From Herbaspirillum sp. LeCh32-8 (GTDB lineage: Bacteria > Pseudomonadota > Gammaproteobacteria > Burkholderiales > Burkholderiaceae_D), in contig NZ_JAGIPZ010000010.1 of the NCBI RefSeq assembly GCF_017814915.1, forward strand, positions 1-64,000: a stretch of 64,000 nucleotides of DNA, read 5' to 3'. Below the pieces are notes generated by a model, which was not told the origin of the DNA, made no database searches, and was given only the letters and a program-made list of their open reading frames with translations. A program made the position numbers and the translations under genes. Of the stretch, positions 54,573-63,615 are shown in pieces. The number at the start of each line of letters is the position of its first letter. Position 1 is the first letter of the stretch.

Positions 54573-55577
54573 ATGTCCGCCCCCGGCAACGCAGGCAGCC
54601 CGCGCCTGCCCGAGACCGTGATCGACGCCGCCATCGTGTGGGGCGTCAAACTCAACTACGGCGAACCGACACCGGAAACCCGCAACCGCTTCCAGCACTG
54701 GCTCGCGGCCGATCCGCTGCACCTGCTGGCCTGGGAGCGCATCGGCTCGTTCAAGCCGGCCGCCGGCTCGCTGCAGCCGGCGCTGGGCCGCGACGTGCTG
54801 GCCGCCGCCGAACGCGCGCGCCGCCAGCAAGGCCACGAGCGCCGGCGCACGCTCAAGGTGCTTTCCATCGGCGGCCTCGCCGTCCTGTTCGGCTGGCACC
54901 TGCGCGACGAGTTGGGCTGGCTGCGCCTGAGCGCTGACTCGGTCACCGCCGTGGGCGAACAACGCCGCCTGCTGCTGGCCGACGGCACCGCCATCATGCT
55001 CAACACCGACAGCGCCGTGAGCACCGACTTCAGCGGCGAGCGCCGCGTGGTGATCCTGCGCCGCGGCGAGATCATGGTCACCACCGGCGCCGACGGCGAC
55101 TCGGCCGCGCGACGCCCGTTCTGGGTCTTCACGCCCTTCGGCAAGATGCAGGCGCTGGGCACGCGCTTCGTGGTGCGGCTGGAGCCGCAACGGGCGCGCA
55201 TCAGCGTGCAGGAAGGCGCGGTCGAACTGCACCCCTCCGCCGGCGGCGCTTCGCTGGTGATCCACCCCGGCCAGAGCGCCTGGCTGGCCGACGACGGCGC
55301 ACAGGCCGCGGCTGCGCAGGGCTTCGCCGCCGACGGTTTTGCCGAGGGCGTCATCGCCGGCCAAGACATCCGCCTGGACGCCCTGCTCGACGAGCTGGCG
55401 CGCTACCGGCGCGGCATCATCAGCTGCGATGCGGCGGTGGCCGGCCTGCGCGTATCGGGCGTGTTCCACGTCGACGATACCGACCGCGCGCTGCAGTTCC
55501 TGCTGCAAACCCAGCCGCTAAGCGTGACCTACCGCACCCGCCTGTGGGTGGTGGTGGGGCCTGCCCGCCCGGGCTGA
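54573..55577 (+). CDS. FecR-type anti-sigma/signal transducer, cassette 1
   Basis: A 334-residue inner-membrane regulator. The cytoplasmic N-terminus has the DUF4880-type block (AAIVWGVKLNYGEPTPETRNRFQHWLAADPLHLLAWERI), then a membrane segment (about 95-112) and the periplasmic FecR domain (LLLADGTAIMLNTDSAV, FGKMQALGTRFVVRLE). The C-terminal STN-contacting region follows. It passes the signal from the receptor to the sigma factor upstream. Confidence 0.92.
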   Translation: MSAPGNAGSPRLPETVIDAAIVWGVKLNYGEPTPETRNRFQHWLAADPLHLLAWERIGSFKPAAGSLQPALGRDVLAAAERARRQQGHERRRTLKVLSIGGLAVLFGWHLRDELGWLRLSADSVTAVGEQRRLLLADGTAIMLNTDSAVSTDFSGERRVVILRRGEIMVTTGADGDSAARRPFWVFTPFGKMQALGTRFVVRLEPQRARISVQEGAVELHPSAGGASLVIHPGQSAWLADDGAQAAAAQGFAADGFAEGVIAGQDIRLDALLDELARYRRGIISCDAAVAGLRVSGVFHVDDTDRALQFLLQTQPLSVTYRTRLWVVVGPARPG

Positions 55578-55705
55578 TGCGCTTGATGCTTACGCGCCTG
55601 TGGAAAAAATAATGCGAAAAAAGTGAGGGGATTTCGCTTCTCGCCCGACCTGACAGATAAGAGGCCTGCTCACAGGCTCCCACCCTCTCACTGTCGGAAA
55701 CCACC

Positions 55706-58126
55706 ATGAACCTCAGCTCCACGCACCATCCACGCCATAGCGCGCTGGCTCTTGCCATCTCCCTCGCCCTGCTCGGCGCCGCCGCCGGCACGCACGCGCA
55801 GACGCCGGCCGCCCTGCCGCCGGGCGCCGCCGTCAGGCACTTCGACCTGCCGGCCGGCCCGCTGGCGCAGGCGCTGGACCGCTTCGGCCGCAGTGCCGGC
55901 GTCAACCTTTCCTACGACCCGGCGCTGGTCAACGGCGTCACCACGCAAGGCGTGTCGGGCGAGGTCAGCGTCGAGTCGGCCTTGCGCGCGCTGCTGCGCG
56001 ACACCGGCCTGGAAGCCGTGGCCCAACCGGGCGGTGGTTATTCGCTGCGCAAGGCTGCGGCGGGCGCAGCCGCCCCGGCCGCCGCCGGCGCGCTCCCGCA
56101 CATCACCGTCTCCGGCCAGGCCGAGACCGAGAGCGCCACCGGCCCGCTGCGCGGCTACCTCGCGCGTCGCAGCGCGAGCGCCACCAAGACCGACACGCCG
56201 GTGCTGGAAATCCCGCAATCGATCTCGGTGGTCACGCGCGACGAGATGGATGCGCGCGCCGCCAACAGCGTGCTGGAAGTGCTGCGCTACATGCCCGGCG
56301 CCAATACCGAAACCCACGGCGTGGATCCGCGCGGCTATGACTACTTCAACCTGCGCGGCTTCATCAACGCGCAAAACACCAGCGACTTCCTGAACGGCCT
56401 GCGCCAGGTCGGCGGCGGCTTCGGCATGTTCCGCACCGAGCCTTACGGCCTGGAACGGGTCGAGGTGCTGCGCGGCGCAGGTTCGGTGATGTTCGGCCAG
56501 GGCGACCCGGGCGGCACCATCAACCGCGTGAGCAAGGTGGCCGGCACCGGCGCCGGCAACGAGCTGATGGTGGACGTGGGCAGCTTCAACCGCCGCCAGG
56601 TGACGGCCGACCTGAACGGCAAGTTCGACGAGGACGGCAAGCTGCAGGGCCGCTTCGTCGGCCTGCTGCTCGACAGCGACAACCAGTTCGACTACGGCAA
56701 CGGCCGCGCCGGCAACAATGACCGCGTCTACCTCGCGCCCTCGCTGAACTGGCGACCTTCCGCCGCCACCAGCTTCACGCTGCTGGCCAGCTACACCAAC
56801 GACAGCAGCGGCAGCGGCCGCTGGACCGCGGTGCGCCCGGACGGCACCAAGACCCATCTGCTTTACGGCAACCCAGACTTCGACAAGCAACACAACGAGC
56901 AATGGTCCCTCGGCTACATGCTGGAGCATCGCCTGGACGACACCTGGACCCTGCGCCAGAATTTCCGCCAGGCCGGGCTCAACTCCACCTATAACGCGGT
57001 CAACCCGGTCGCGCAAAGCGGCAACCTGATCACCCGCACCACCGCCACCTACTACAGCCAGATCAACAACACCCTGCTGGACAACCAGGCCCAGGCCAAA
57101 TTCAACTGGGGGCCGACGCAGCACACGGTCCTGCTCGGCCTGGACTGGCTGCGCATGACCGACCGCGAGGTGCGCTACCGCGGCGCCGCGCCGGTGTTCA
57201 ACATCAACGCGCCCGACTACACCACGCCGATCGCCGCGCCCACCACCTTGTTCGGCAACCTGGACGAAACGCTGACCCAGACCGGCCTCTATGCCCAAGA
57301 CCAGATCAAGTACCAGCGCTTCATCCTGACCGCCGGCGCGCGCTATGACCGCGCCAAAGACACCACCCGCAACTACCTGACCAACACGCGCGTGGTCGCC
57401 GACGACGGCGCCGTCAGCGGACGCGTCGGCCTGACCTACATGGTCACGCCGGAACTGGCACCCTACGTCAGCTACAGCACCTCCTTCCTGCCGCAGTCCG
57501 GCTCCGACTTCTTCGGCACGCCGTTCGAGCCGTCCAAGGCCAAGCAGTATGAAGTGGGGATCAAGTACCAGCCGGCCGACCAGAAGAGCCTGTTCACCGC
57601 CGCCGTGTTCGACCTGACCAAGACTAACGTGCTCACCAGCGATCCGCTGCACACCAACTTCTCGGTGCCCACCGGCGAGGTGCGCTCGCGCGGCGTCGAA
57701 CTGGAGGCCAAGGGAGAAATCGCGCGCGGGCTCAACATCACTGCCGCCTACACCTACACGCAGGTGGAAAACACCAAGAACACCACCGCCAACCTGCAAG
57801 GCAAGACCCCCATCCTGGTGCCGCGCCACGCGGCCTCGCTGTGGATGGATTACACGGTGCAGGCCGGCGCGCTGGCCGGTCTGGGGCTGGGCGGCGGCGC
57901 ACGCTATACCGGCCGCAACTACGCCAACGCCGTCAACACGGTGCAAAACGCCTCGGTCACCGTGTTCGACGCCGTGCTGCACTTCACCAGCGGGCGCTGG
58001 CGCTACGCGCTCAACGTCAACAACCTGACCAACAAGGAATACACCTCCTGCCTGGCCGAGCCCAACCTGACCTGCTTCTGGGCGCCGGAACGCACCGCCA
58101 TCCTGAGCGCGCGCTACAAGTGGTAA
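55706..58126 (+). CDS. TonB-dependent siderophore receptor with STN domain, cassette 1
   Basis: An 806-residue outer-membrane receptor. A signal peptide is followed by the STN (secretin/TonB short N-terminal) signalling domain (FDLPAGPLAQALDRFGRSAGV, about 47-112). The plug has TDTPVLEIPQSISVVTRDEM and YFNLRGF, and the 22-strand barrel ends in the aromatic residue of SARYKW. The type is that of FpvA/FoxA/FhuE hydroxamate or pyoverdine-like receptors; the siderophore cannot be told. The STN domain ties it to the sigma/FecR pair just upstream. Confidence 0.94.
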   Translation: MNLSSTHHPRHSALALAISLALLGAAAGTHAQTPAALPPGAAVRHFDLPAGPLAQALDRFGRSAGVNLSYDPALVNGVTTQGVSGEVSVESALRALLRDTGLEAVAQPGGGYSLRKAAAGAAAPAAAGALPHITVSGQAETESATGPLRGYLARRSASATKTDTPVLEIPQSISVVTRDEMDARAANSVLEVLRYMPGANTETHGVDPRGYDYFNLRGFINAQNTSDFLNGLRQVGGGFGMFRTEPYGLERVEVLRGAGSVMFGQGDPGGTINRVSKVAGTGAGNELMVDVGSFNRRQVTADLNGKFDEDGKLQGRFVGLLLDSDNQFDYGNGRAGNNDRVYLAPSLNWRPSAATSFTLLASYTNDSSGSGRWTAVRPDGTKTHLLYGNPDFDKQHNEQWSLGYMLEHRLDDTWTLRQNFRQAGLNSTYNAVNPVAQSGNLITRTTATYYSQINNTLLDNQAQAKFNWGPTQHTVLLGLDWLRMTDREVRYRGAAPVFNINAPDYTTPIAAPTTLFGNLDETLTQTGLYAQDQIKYQRFILTAGARYDRAKDTTRNYLTNTRVVADDGAVSGRVGLTYMVTPELAPYVSYSTSFLPQSGSDFFGTPFEPSKAKQYEVGIKYQPADQKSLFTAAVFDLTKTNVLTSDPLHTNFSVPTGEVRSRGVELEAKGEIARGLNITAAYTYTQVENTKNTTANLQGKTPILVPRHAASLWMDYTVQAGALAGLGLGGGARYTGRNYANAVNTVQNASVTVFDAVLHFTSGRWRYALNVNNLTNKEYTSCLAEPNLTCFWAPERTAILSARYKW

Positions 58127-58152
58127 GCCGCTGACGCCGTCACGCCAAAGAC

Positions 58153-58185
58153 AAACGGCCCGCCATGACAAGGCGGGCCGTTTTT
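58153..58185. terminator. Shared terminator between the two receptor genes
   Basis: AAACGGCCCGCC (58153-58164) and GGCGGGCCGTTT (58172-58183) form a perfect stem. It lies between two convergent receptor genes 75 bases apart. Confidence 0.92.
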
Positions 58186-58201
58186 CTTTTTGCAGCAGCG
58201 A

Positions 58202-60625
58202 TCAGTACTTCCAGTTGATCGCCACGCTGCCGTTGACCGGCGGCGCGTAATAGCCCGATCCCTGCGACACGCTGTAAAGGTACTTCTTGTTGAACACGTT
58301 GTTCAGGTTGAACGACAACGTCAGGTTGCGGCTGATCTCGTAGCTGGACATCAGGTTGAACACCGAGTAACCGCCCTGGTAGGCGGCATTGCTGGTGTCG
58401 TAGCTGGTCTTGCCCTGATACAGCAGGCTGGCGCCGACCTTGAGCTGCTCCAGTTGCGGCACGCGATAGGTGGTGGACAGGCGCAGTTGGCGACGCGGAA
58501 CATAGTTGCGCACCTGCGCGCCGTCGTCGCCGACGATGCGCATCGTCACCAGGCCGAGGCCGGCCTGCCAGTTTCGGGCCAGTTGGCCGTTGAGGTTGAA
58601 CTCCACGCCTTCGGAGCGGGCGTTGATGCCGGTGTAGTAGTAGGAGCCGTCCGAGGCCATGCCGGCGTAGCTGGCCGCGCCGTTCTGCTTGACGCGGAAC
58701 ACCGATGCCGAGCTGTTCAGGCGACGCTCGAAGAACTCGCCCTTCAGGCCCAGCTCGTAGCTGTCGCCGCGGGCTGCGGCCAGCGTGGCATGGTTGACGT
58801 CGACCTGGTACTGCGGGTTGAAGATCTTGGTGTAGCTGCCGAAGGCCGAGATGTGTTCGCTCAGGTCCACCACCAGTCCGGCGTAGGGCGAGCTGGCCGA
58901 CTGGTTCAGCACGTGCGAGCTGGACTCCGAATAACCGGTGGAGTCGGCACGCGTGTAGTTGATGCCCAGCAGCAGCTTGACGCGGTCATGCAGGTTCAGG
59001 CGCGTGGCCGCGTAGACCGTCTTGCGCGTGTCGGCATAGGCCTGGGTGGTCATGTCGCCGTTGTAGACCGGCGTCGGGAAGGCGCCGCCGAAGGCCTGCG
59101 ACAAGGGGATGTCGTAGTAGTAGCCGCCGGCGCCGGAGTCGGAGTTGCGGCTGACCTGGTCCTGCGTGGAGCGCGACCAGCTCACGCCGACGTTGAGGTC
59201 ATGCTCGCGCCCGAACAGGCTGAATTTGCCGCCCACGTTGCTGTCGGCGAAGGTGCGCTTGTTGCTGCTGACGGTGGCCGACGGAAAGCCGTAGAGACCG
59301 GTGCCGCTCGAGGCGTCATAGGCGCCCGCGACATAGAACAGGGAACTGTCGCTATCGATGGCGTCGTGGTTCAGCGAGGTCTTCCACGTCCAGCCGTTGC
59401 CGAGTTGCTGCGCCAGCTCGGCAAACGCGCGCTGCTCCTTGGAGTCATAGTAAGACCAGTCGGCCGAGGTGTTGGCCCCCACCCCGTACTGCGCCGGGCT
59501 GCCGTCCGCATACGTCAGCGGCAAGGCGCCCCACATCGCCCCCTTGCCATGCACCTTCTGGTAGCTGTAGCCCAGCGTGACCGTGGTGGCGCTGCTGATA
59601 TCAGCCTGCAACACGCCATAGACCAGGTCTTTGGTCGGATGGTAGCGGTCAAGGTAGGAGTCGCCCTCCTGGTGCGCGACCACCAGGCGACCCGAGAGCG
59701 TGCCGGCTTCGTTGAGCGGGCCGGAGATGTCGGCATCCATGCGCTTGGTGTTCCACGAACTGAGCGTCAGGCCGGCCGAGGCCTGGAGCTCCTGGGTGGG
59801 ACGCTTGCGCACAAAGTTGACCGTGGCCGACGGATTGCCGGTGGACACGGCCAGGCCGTTGGCGCCCTGCAGCACTTCGACGCGGTCGAACATGGCGGTA
59901 TCAAGATCACCCGCCTGCGCGCCGTAGGTCAGCGGCACGCCCACGCCGTCGAACATGAAGTTGGTGACGTCGAAACCGCGCGCGGTGAAATAGGTGCGGT
60001 CGGTCTCCGACTTCTCCACGGTGATGCCTGCGGTATTGGCCAGCACATCGTTGGCGGTATTGAGCTTGAAGTCATCCATCTTGGCGCGCGTGGTCACCGT
60101 GATGGTCTGCGGCGTTTCGCGCGGCGACAGTCCCATGCGGGTGGCGGTGCTGCTCTCACGAATGGTGTAGGTGTCCGATCCCTGGGTCGGCGCCTGCCCG
60201 GTGCGCGCGGCGGCCACCGTCACCACCGGCAGGCTGGCGCCGGTGTCGGCGCTGCCGCCCTCGCTGCGCTTCAGGGTCAGCGTGCCGTTGGCAGTCTGCT
60301 GCAATTGCAGGCCGCTGTCGGCGATGGCCTGCTGCACCGCCTCGATGGCGCTGAGGTTGCCGCGAATGGCCGGCGCCTGGCGACCACGCACCAGCTCGGG
60401 ATCAACCGCGATGGCCTGGCCGCTCTGCTGCGCGATCTGCATCAGCGTCGTCCCCAACGGCCCGGCCGGCAATTGATAGGCGCGCGTCTGCACGGCAGCG
60501 GCGGCGCCCGCAGCCTGCGCCATGGCGGCAGGCGCCGCCAGCACGGCGCACGCGGCCGAGATTGCCAGCGCCAGTACGCGCGGCTGCAAGCGGGAACGGG
60601 AAGAGCGGAAGGGACGCGGATTCAT
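58202..60625 (-). CDS. TonB-dependent siderophore receptor with STN domain, cassette 2
   Basis: An 807-residue outer-membrane receptor with signal peptide, an STN domain (YQLPAGPLGTTLMQIAQQSGQ), a plug (GLSPRETPQTITVTTRAKMDD, YFTARGF) and a barrel ending in AINWKY. It is of the FhuE (coprogen/rhodotorulic acid) type by look. It is only distantly like the receptor of cassette 1, so the two are not a recent duplication and should bind different siderophores. It follows its own FecR gene after a 118-base gap. Confidence 0.94.
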   Translation of the reverse strand: MNPRPFRSSRSRLQPRVLALAISAACAVLAAPAAMAQAAGAAAAVQTRAYQLPAGPLGTTLMQIAQQSGQAIAVDPELVRGRQAPAIRGNLSAIEAVQQAIADSGLQLQQTANGTLTLKRSEGGSADTGASLPVVTVAAARTGQAPTQGSDTYTIRESSTATRMGLSPRETPQTITVTTRAKMDDFKLNTANDVLANTAGITVEKSETDRTYFTARGFDVTNFMFDGVGVPLTYGAQAGDLDTAMFDRVEVLQGANGLAVSTGNPSATVNFVRKRPTQELQASAGLTLSSWNTKRMDADISGPLNEAGTLSGRLVVAHQEGDSYLDRYHPTKDLVYGVLQADISSATTVTLGYSYQKVHGKGAMWGALPLTYADGSPAQYGVGANTSADWSYYDSKEQRAFAELAQQLGNGWTWKTSLNHDAIDSDSSLFYVAGAYDASSGTGLYGFPSATVSSNKRTFADSNVGGKFSLFGREHDLNVGVSWSRSTQDQVSRNSDSGAGGYYYDIPLSQAFGGAFPTPVYNGDMTTQAYADTRKTVYAATRLNLHDRVKLLLGINYTRADSTGYSESSSHVLNQSASSPYAGLVVDLSEHISAFGSYTKIFNPQYQVDVNHATLAAARGDSYELGLKGEFFERRLNSSASVFRVKQNGAASYAGMASDGSYYYTGINARSEGVEFNLNGQLARNWQAGLGLVTMRIVGDDGAQVRNYVPRRQLRLSTTYRVPQLEQLKVGASLLYQGKTSYDTSNAAYQGGYSVFNLMSSYEISRNLTLSFNLNNVFNKKYLYSVSQGSGYYAPPVNGSVAINWKY

Positions 60626-60743
60626 GAAGAGGGTTTCCTTTTTAGAATGATGTATCGGTCTAAAAAGGAGGTAACGCCAACCGTCGGAAAGTGATCATTC
60701 CGATGAAAGAAAAAATAAAAAATTCCTGTGGCTCTGCCCAGCC

Positions 60744-61748
60744 CTATCGCACATCGATGGTGACCAGCACATTGCCGAAGTTGCGGATGCGCAGCGGCAT
60801 GGTCTGTTCCAGCGAACGCAGCACGTTGTCGGTGTCGTCCAGCGGGAAGGCCCCGAGGACGCGCAGCCGCGCTGCCTCAGGCGACACCCGCAGGAAGCCC
60901 TTGCGGTACGGGCGCAACGCGGCCACCACATCGCCCAGCGGCTCCTCGTTGGCTACCAGCATGCCGTCGGCCCAGGCGGCGCGGCCGCTGCGATCATCCA
61001 CGATGCGCTCGATGGCGCCAGCGTGATAGTAGGCCGCTTCGCCCTGCCGCAATTCCTGCCGACTGCTGCCGTTGTCCACACGGATGCTGTGCTCGAGCAC
61101 CAGCGCCATGCTGCGCGCCTCTTCCAGCCTCACCAGAAAACGCGTACCTAATGCGCGCGCCGTTCCGTGCGCAGTCTCGACCACAAAGGGACGCGCGGCA
61201 TCCGCCGCCACCGTGGCGATCAGCTCGCCTTGGCGCAAGCGCACGCGGCGCTGCTTGCCGCTGAAATCGATGTCGACGGCCGAACGGGCATTGAGCACCA
61301 GCGTGCTGCCGTCCGGCAGCGCGACACTTTTCCGCTGTCCGGTGCCGGTGCGCAGATCGGCGCTGAGATCGGCCAGGGACCAGGAGCGGTGGAGCAGCGT
61401 CGCCGTGGCGACGCCGGCGGCGGCGAAGGCCAGCGTGCGGCGCAAGGCCTTGCGCCTCGCCGGCGAATCGGCAGATTGCGGCGGACGCAGCATGATCCGC
61501 TCGACCGCCGCGGCCTGGCCGGGCGAACGCGCGTCGGCATCGCGGATCGGCGCGAAAGATCGCTGCAGCATGCCCTGCATGCGCTCCCAGGCTTGCGCAT
61601 GGCGCGGGTCGGCGGCGCTCCAGATGGCAAAGCGGTGATAGTCGTCGGGCGTGGCCTCGCCCGAGCGAAATAACACCATCCATTCGATGGCCTGCTCGGC
61701 GACGGGATTGTCGAGCGCCGTCGCGGCGCCGCGGACGCGCGCGCTCAT
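60744..61748 (-). CDS. FecR-type anti-sigma/signal transducer, cassette 2
   Basis: A 334-residue regulator of the same plan as that of cassette 1: DUF4880-type N-terminus (AIEWMVLFRSGEATPDDYHRF, AADPRHAQAWERM), one membrane segment (about 100-120), and periplasmic FecR domain (VALPDGSTLVLNARSAVDIDF, GTARALGTRFLVRLEE). The start at 61748 overlaps the sigma stop as ATGA. It controls the sigma factor upstream in response to the receptor downstream. Confidence 0.92.
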   Translation of the reverse strand: MSARVRGAATALDNPVAEQAIEWMVLFRSGEATPDDYHRFAIWSAADPRHAQAWERMQGMLQRSFAPIRDADARSPGQAAAVERIMLRPPQSADSPARRKALRRTLAFAAAGVATATLLHRSWSLADLSADLRTGTGQRKSVALPDGSTLVLNARSAVDIDFSGKQRRVRLRQGELIATVAADAARPFVVETAHGTARALGTRFLVRLEEARSMALVLEHSIRVDNGSSRQELRQGEAAYYHAGAIERIVDDRSGRAAWADGMLVANEEPLGDVVAALRPYRKGFLRVSPEAARLRVLGAFPLDDTDNVLRSLEQTMPLRIRNFGNVLVTIDVR

Positions 61749-62251
61749 TGCGGCTCGGCCGCGAGCCAGCATGCGCGCATGGCTTGCGTCATGTAGCGGC
61801 GCACGGTGATGACCGGCATGCCCAGCCGCTCGCCGATCTGGCTGTAGGTCAGCTCATGCAACTGACTCAGCAAGAAGACTTCGCGCACGCGCGGCTTGAG
61901 CCCACTCAGCACGGTATCGATCTGCTGCAGGGCCTCCAGCACCAGGGCGCGGTCTTCTTCCGACGGCGCCCAGGCGGCGGGAAATTGCGCCAGCTCCTCC
62001 AGGTAGGCCCGCTCGATGTCGCGCCGACGCCAGAAGTTGAACATCACCCGCTTCGCCAACGTCGCCAGGAAAGCGCGCGGCTCCTCGATCTGCGCCACGT
62101 TGCGCGCAGCCACCACTTGGATGAACGTGTCCTGGCTCAGGTCAGCGGCATCGTGCCCACAGCCCAGCCGCTGACGCAGCCAGCCTTGCAGCCAGTCATG
62201 ATGGGCATCGTAGAACTGCGCCAGCTGGGCATCTTGCGCGCCGGAAGACAT
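61745..62251 (-). CDS. FecI-type ECF sigma factor, cassette 2
   Basis: A 168-residue ECF sigma factor with region 2 (DAADLSQDTFIQVVAA, AFLATLAKRVMFNFWRR) and region 4 (LTYSQIGERLGMPVITVRRYMTQAMRAC). It is coupled to its FecR partner by a 4-base overlap, tighter than in cassette 1. The gene opens about 25 bases from a Fur-box-like sequence. Confidence 0.93.
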   Translation of the reverse strand: MSSGAQDAQLAQFYDAHHDWLQGWLRQRLGCGHDAADLSQDTFIQVVAARNVAQIEEPRAFLATLAKRVMFNFWRRRDIERAYLEELAQFPAAWAPSEEDRALVLEALQQIDTVLSGLKPRVREVFLLSQLHELTYSQIGERLGMPVITVRRYMTQAMRACWLAAEPQ

Positions 62252-62276
62252 GATGGTGGGAACGTTTCATCGTTAA

Positions 62277-62300
62277 AAATGAGAATTATTACTATTAACG
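62277..62300. promoter_or_regulatory. Fur-box-like sequence upstream of the second FecI-type gene
   Basis: AAATGAGAATTATTACTATT at about 62278-62297 resembles the Fur consensus (AATGAGAAT and ATTATTACTATT units), in an AT-rich stretch just before the sigma gene. Confidence 0.65.
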
Positions 62301-62522
62301 ATGATGTGTGCAAGGCCGGCAACGCAAGCGTGGTCATGCCGACAACGTCCCATCCTTCTGTGGCTCGGGAATCACACGGTAAAAGATTTTCACTTGTAAA
62401 GAAACCGGCCACGCGCCGGCTGCCGGACGTTATTTGACTAACAATACGAAACATCCGGCAACGCGCCCGGGCATACCGACACGATGCAGACAGGGGAATG
62501 GCAAAGTTGAAGAGACGGCCGA

Positions 62523-62741
62523 CTAGCCGGTGGTCTTGCGCATGATCGCGAGGTGGGCGGTCCAGATGCCCATGCTGCGCAGGCTGGCAAAATCCGGGTA
62601 GAGGCTCTCGGTATCGCGCAGCAGTTCGGTCTCCGCTCCCTTGCGCAACTCGACCGCAAGCCGCCACCCGCCGGGCATTTCATAGCCGACAATGGTGACA
62701 TCGAAATTGCGGTAGGTGAAGCCGCAGGTGAGCGACGCCAT
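62523..62741 (-). CDS. Small hypothetical protein (72 aa)
   Basis: A 72-residue protein: MASLTCGFTYRNFDVTIVGY, then EMPGGWRLAVELRKGAETELL. It looks like a small beta-sheet domain followed by a helix. Coding character is good for this genome and there is no competing frame, but the ribosome site is weak. No family is recognised. Confidence 0.55.
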   Translation of the reverse strand: MASLTCGFTYRNFDVTIVGYEMPGGWRLAVELRKGAETELLRDTESLYPDFASLRSMGIWTAHLAIMRKTTG

Positions 62742-62917
62742 GGAAAGGTCCGATGGTGAGGGAAAGATTCAAACGCCAGGACTCAGGCGCCAAGGTTCAT
62801 CGATTATATACGGATGAGATTGCATTTCGATTACACGGATTGCCTCTGCGCCGCCCTTTATCGGTCACACAAGTGATGAGATATCGGATCGTCAACGCTT
62901 TCACTCTCCTACCAGGG

Positions 62918-63325
62918 TCATCCCCGCGCCGCTTGCTCCGCCTGCTCATACAACTCCAGCGGCAAGCCGTCCGGATCGGCGAAGAAGGTGAAGCGCCGCT
63001 GCGTGTATTCGTCGACCCGCACCGGCTCCACTTGCACGCCTTGCCCCTCCAGCCAACGCTTGGCGAATGCCACGTCCTCCACCGCAAACGAGAGATGGCG
63101 CAAACCGCAGGCCTCCGGCCGCGACGTGCGCGGCGGCGGCGAAGGGAAAGAAAACAGCTCGAGCTGTCCGCCATTGGGCAGGGCCAGATCCAGCTTGTAC
63201 GACTGGCGATCCGCGCGGTAATTTTCCGCTACCACGCGCAGCCCCAGCAGATCGACGTAAAAGGCCCTGGACACCTGATAGTCGGAGCAAATGATGGCAA
63301 CGTGATGGATGGCGTGCAGGCGCAT
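62918..63325 (-). CDS. VOC-family protein, YaeR-like
   Basis: A 135-residue vicinal-oxygen-chelate protein built of two repeated beta-alpha-beta units. Possible metal ligands are His in IHHVAIIC, Glu in GGQLELFSF, His in GLRHLSFAV and Glu in GLPLELYEQ, as in glyoxalase-I-like proteins such as YaeR. The substrate is not known. It stands alone between the small hypothetical gene and the gene at the window edge. Confidence 0.87.
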   Translation of the reverse strand: MRLHAIHHVAIICSDYQVSRAFYVDLLGLRVVAENYRADRQSYKLDLALPNGGQLELFSFPSPPPRTSRPEACGLRHLSFAVEDVAFAKRWLEGQGVQVEPVRVDEYTQRRFTFFADPDGLPLELYEQAEQAARG

Positions 63326-63382
63326 GATGAAAAGCGATGATGTCGTGGGCTGGTTGGCGGCGGCGATATGGTTCAGAGCTTA

Positions 63383-63455
63383 CCGCAGGGGAATTGTTCA
63401 ACGCCAGGTCAACGCAACGGCAATACGCCGGACACGCTGAAACAATCCCCTGCGG
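63383..63455. repeat. Long inverted repeat in an intergenic region
   Basis: CCGCAGGGGAATTGTT (63383-63398) and AACAATCCCCTGCGG (63441-63455) are inverted repeats with one extra base in the left arm and a 42-base loop. No T run follows. Confidence 0.7.
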
Positions 63456-63615
63456 CAACATTTGCGTTATCCCGGTGGCATCAACACCTGCTCGCGCAGC
63501 AAGGTCGCAACAGAGAAGCAAGTTAGGCAAGCCGCAAAAGTTGCCGGAGGCTAAAATACCCTTCGCCGCGCATCCGATTGTTTTTGCGCGGCAAGTATTT
63601 GCAGATCCGTTATTC

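Noticed and set aside
58190..60694. Open frame of 834 codons opposite the cassette 2 receptor
   Set aside because: Shadow of the receptor gene; the protein has no features and no start signals.
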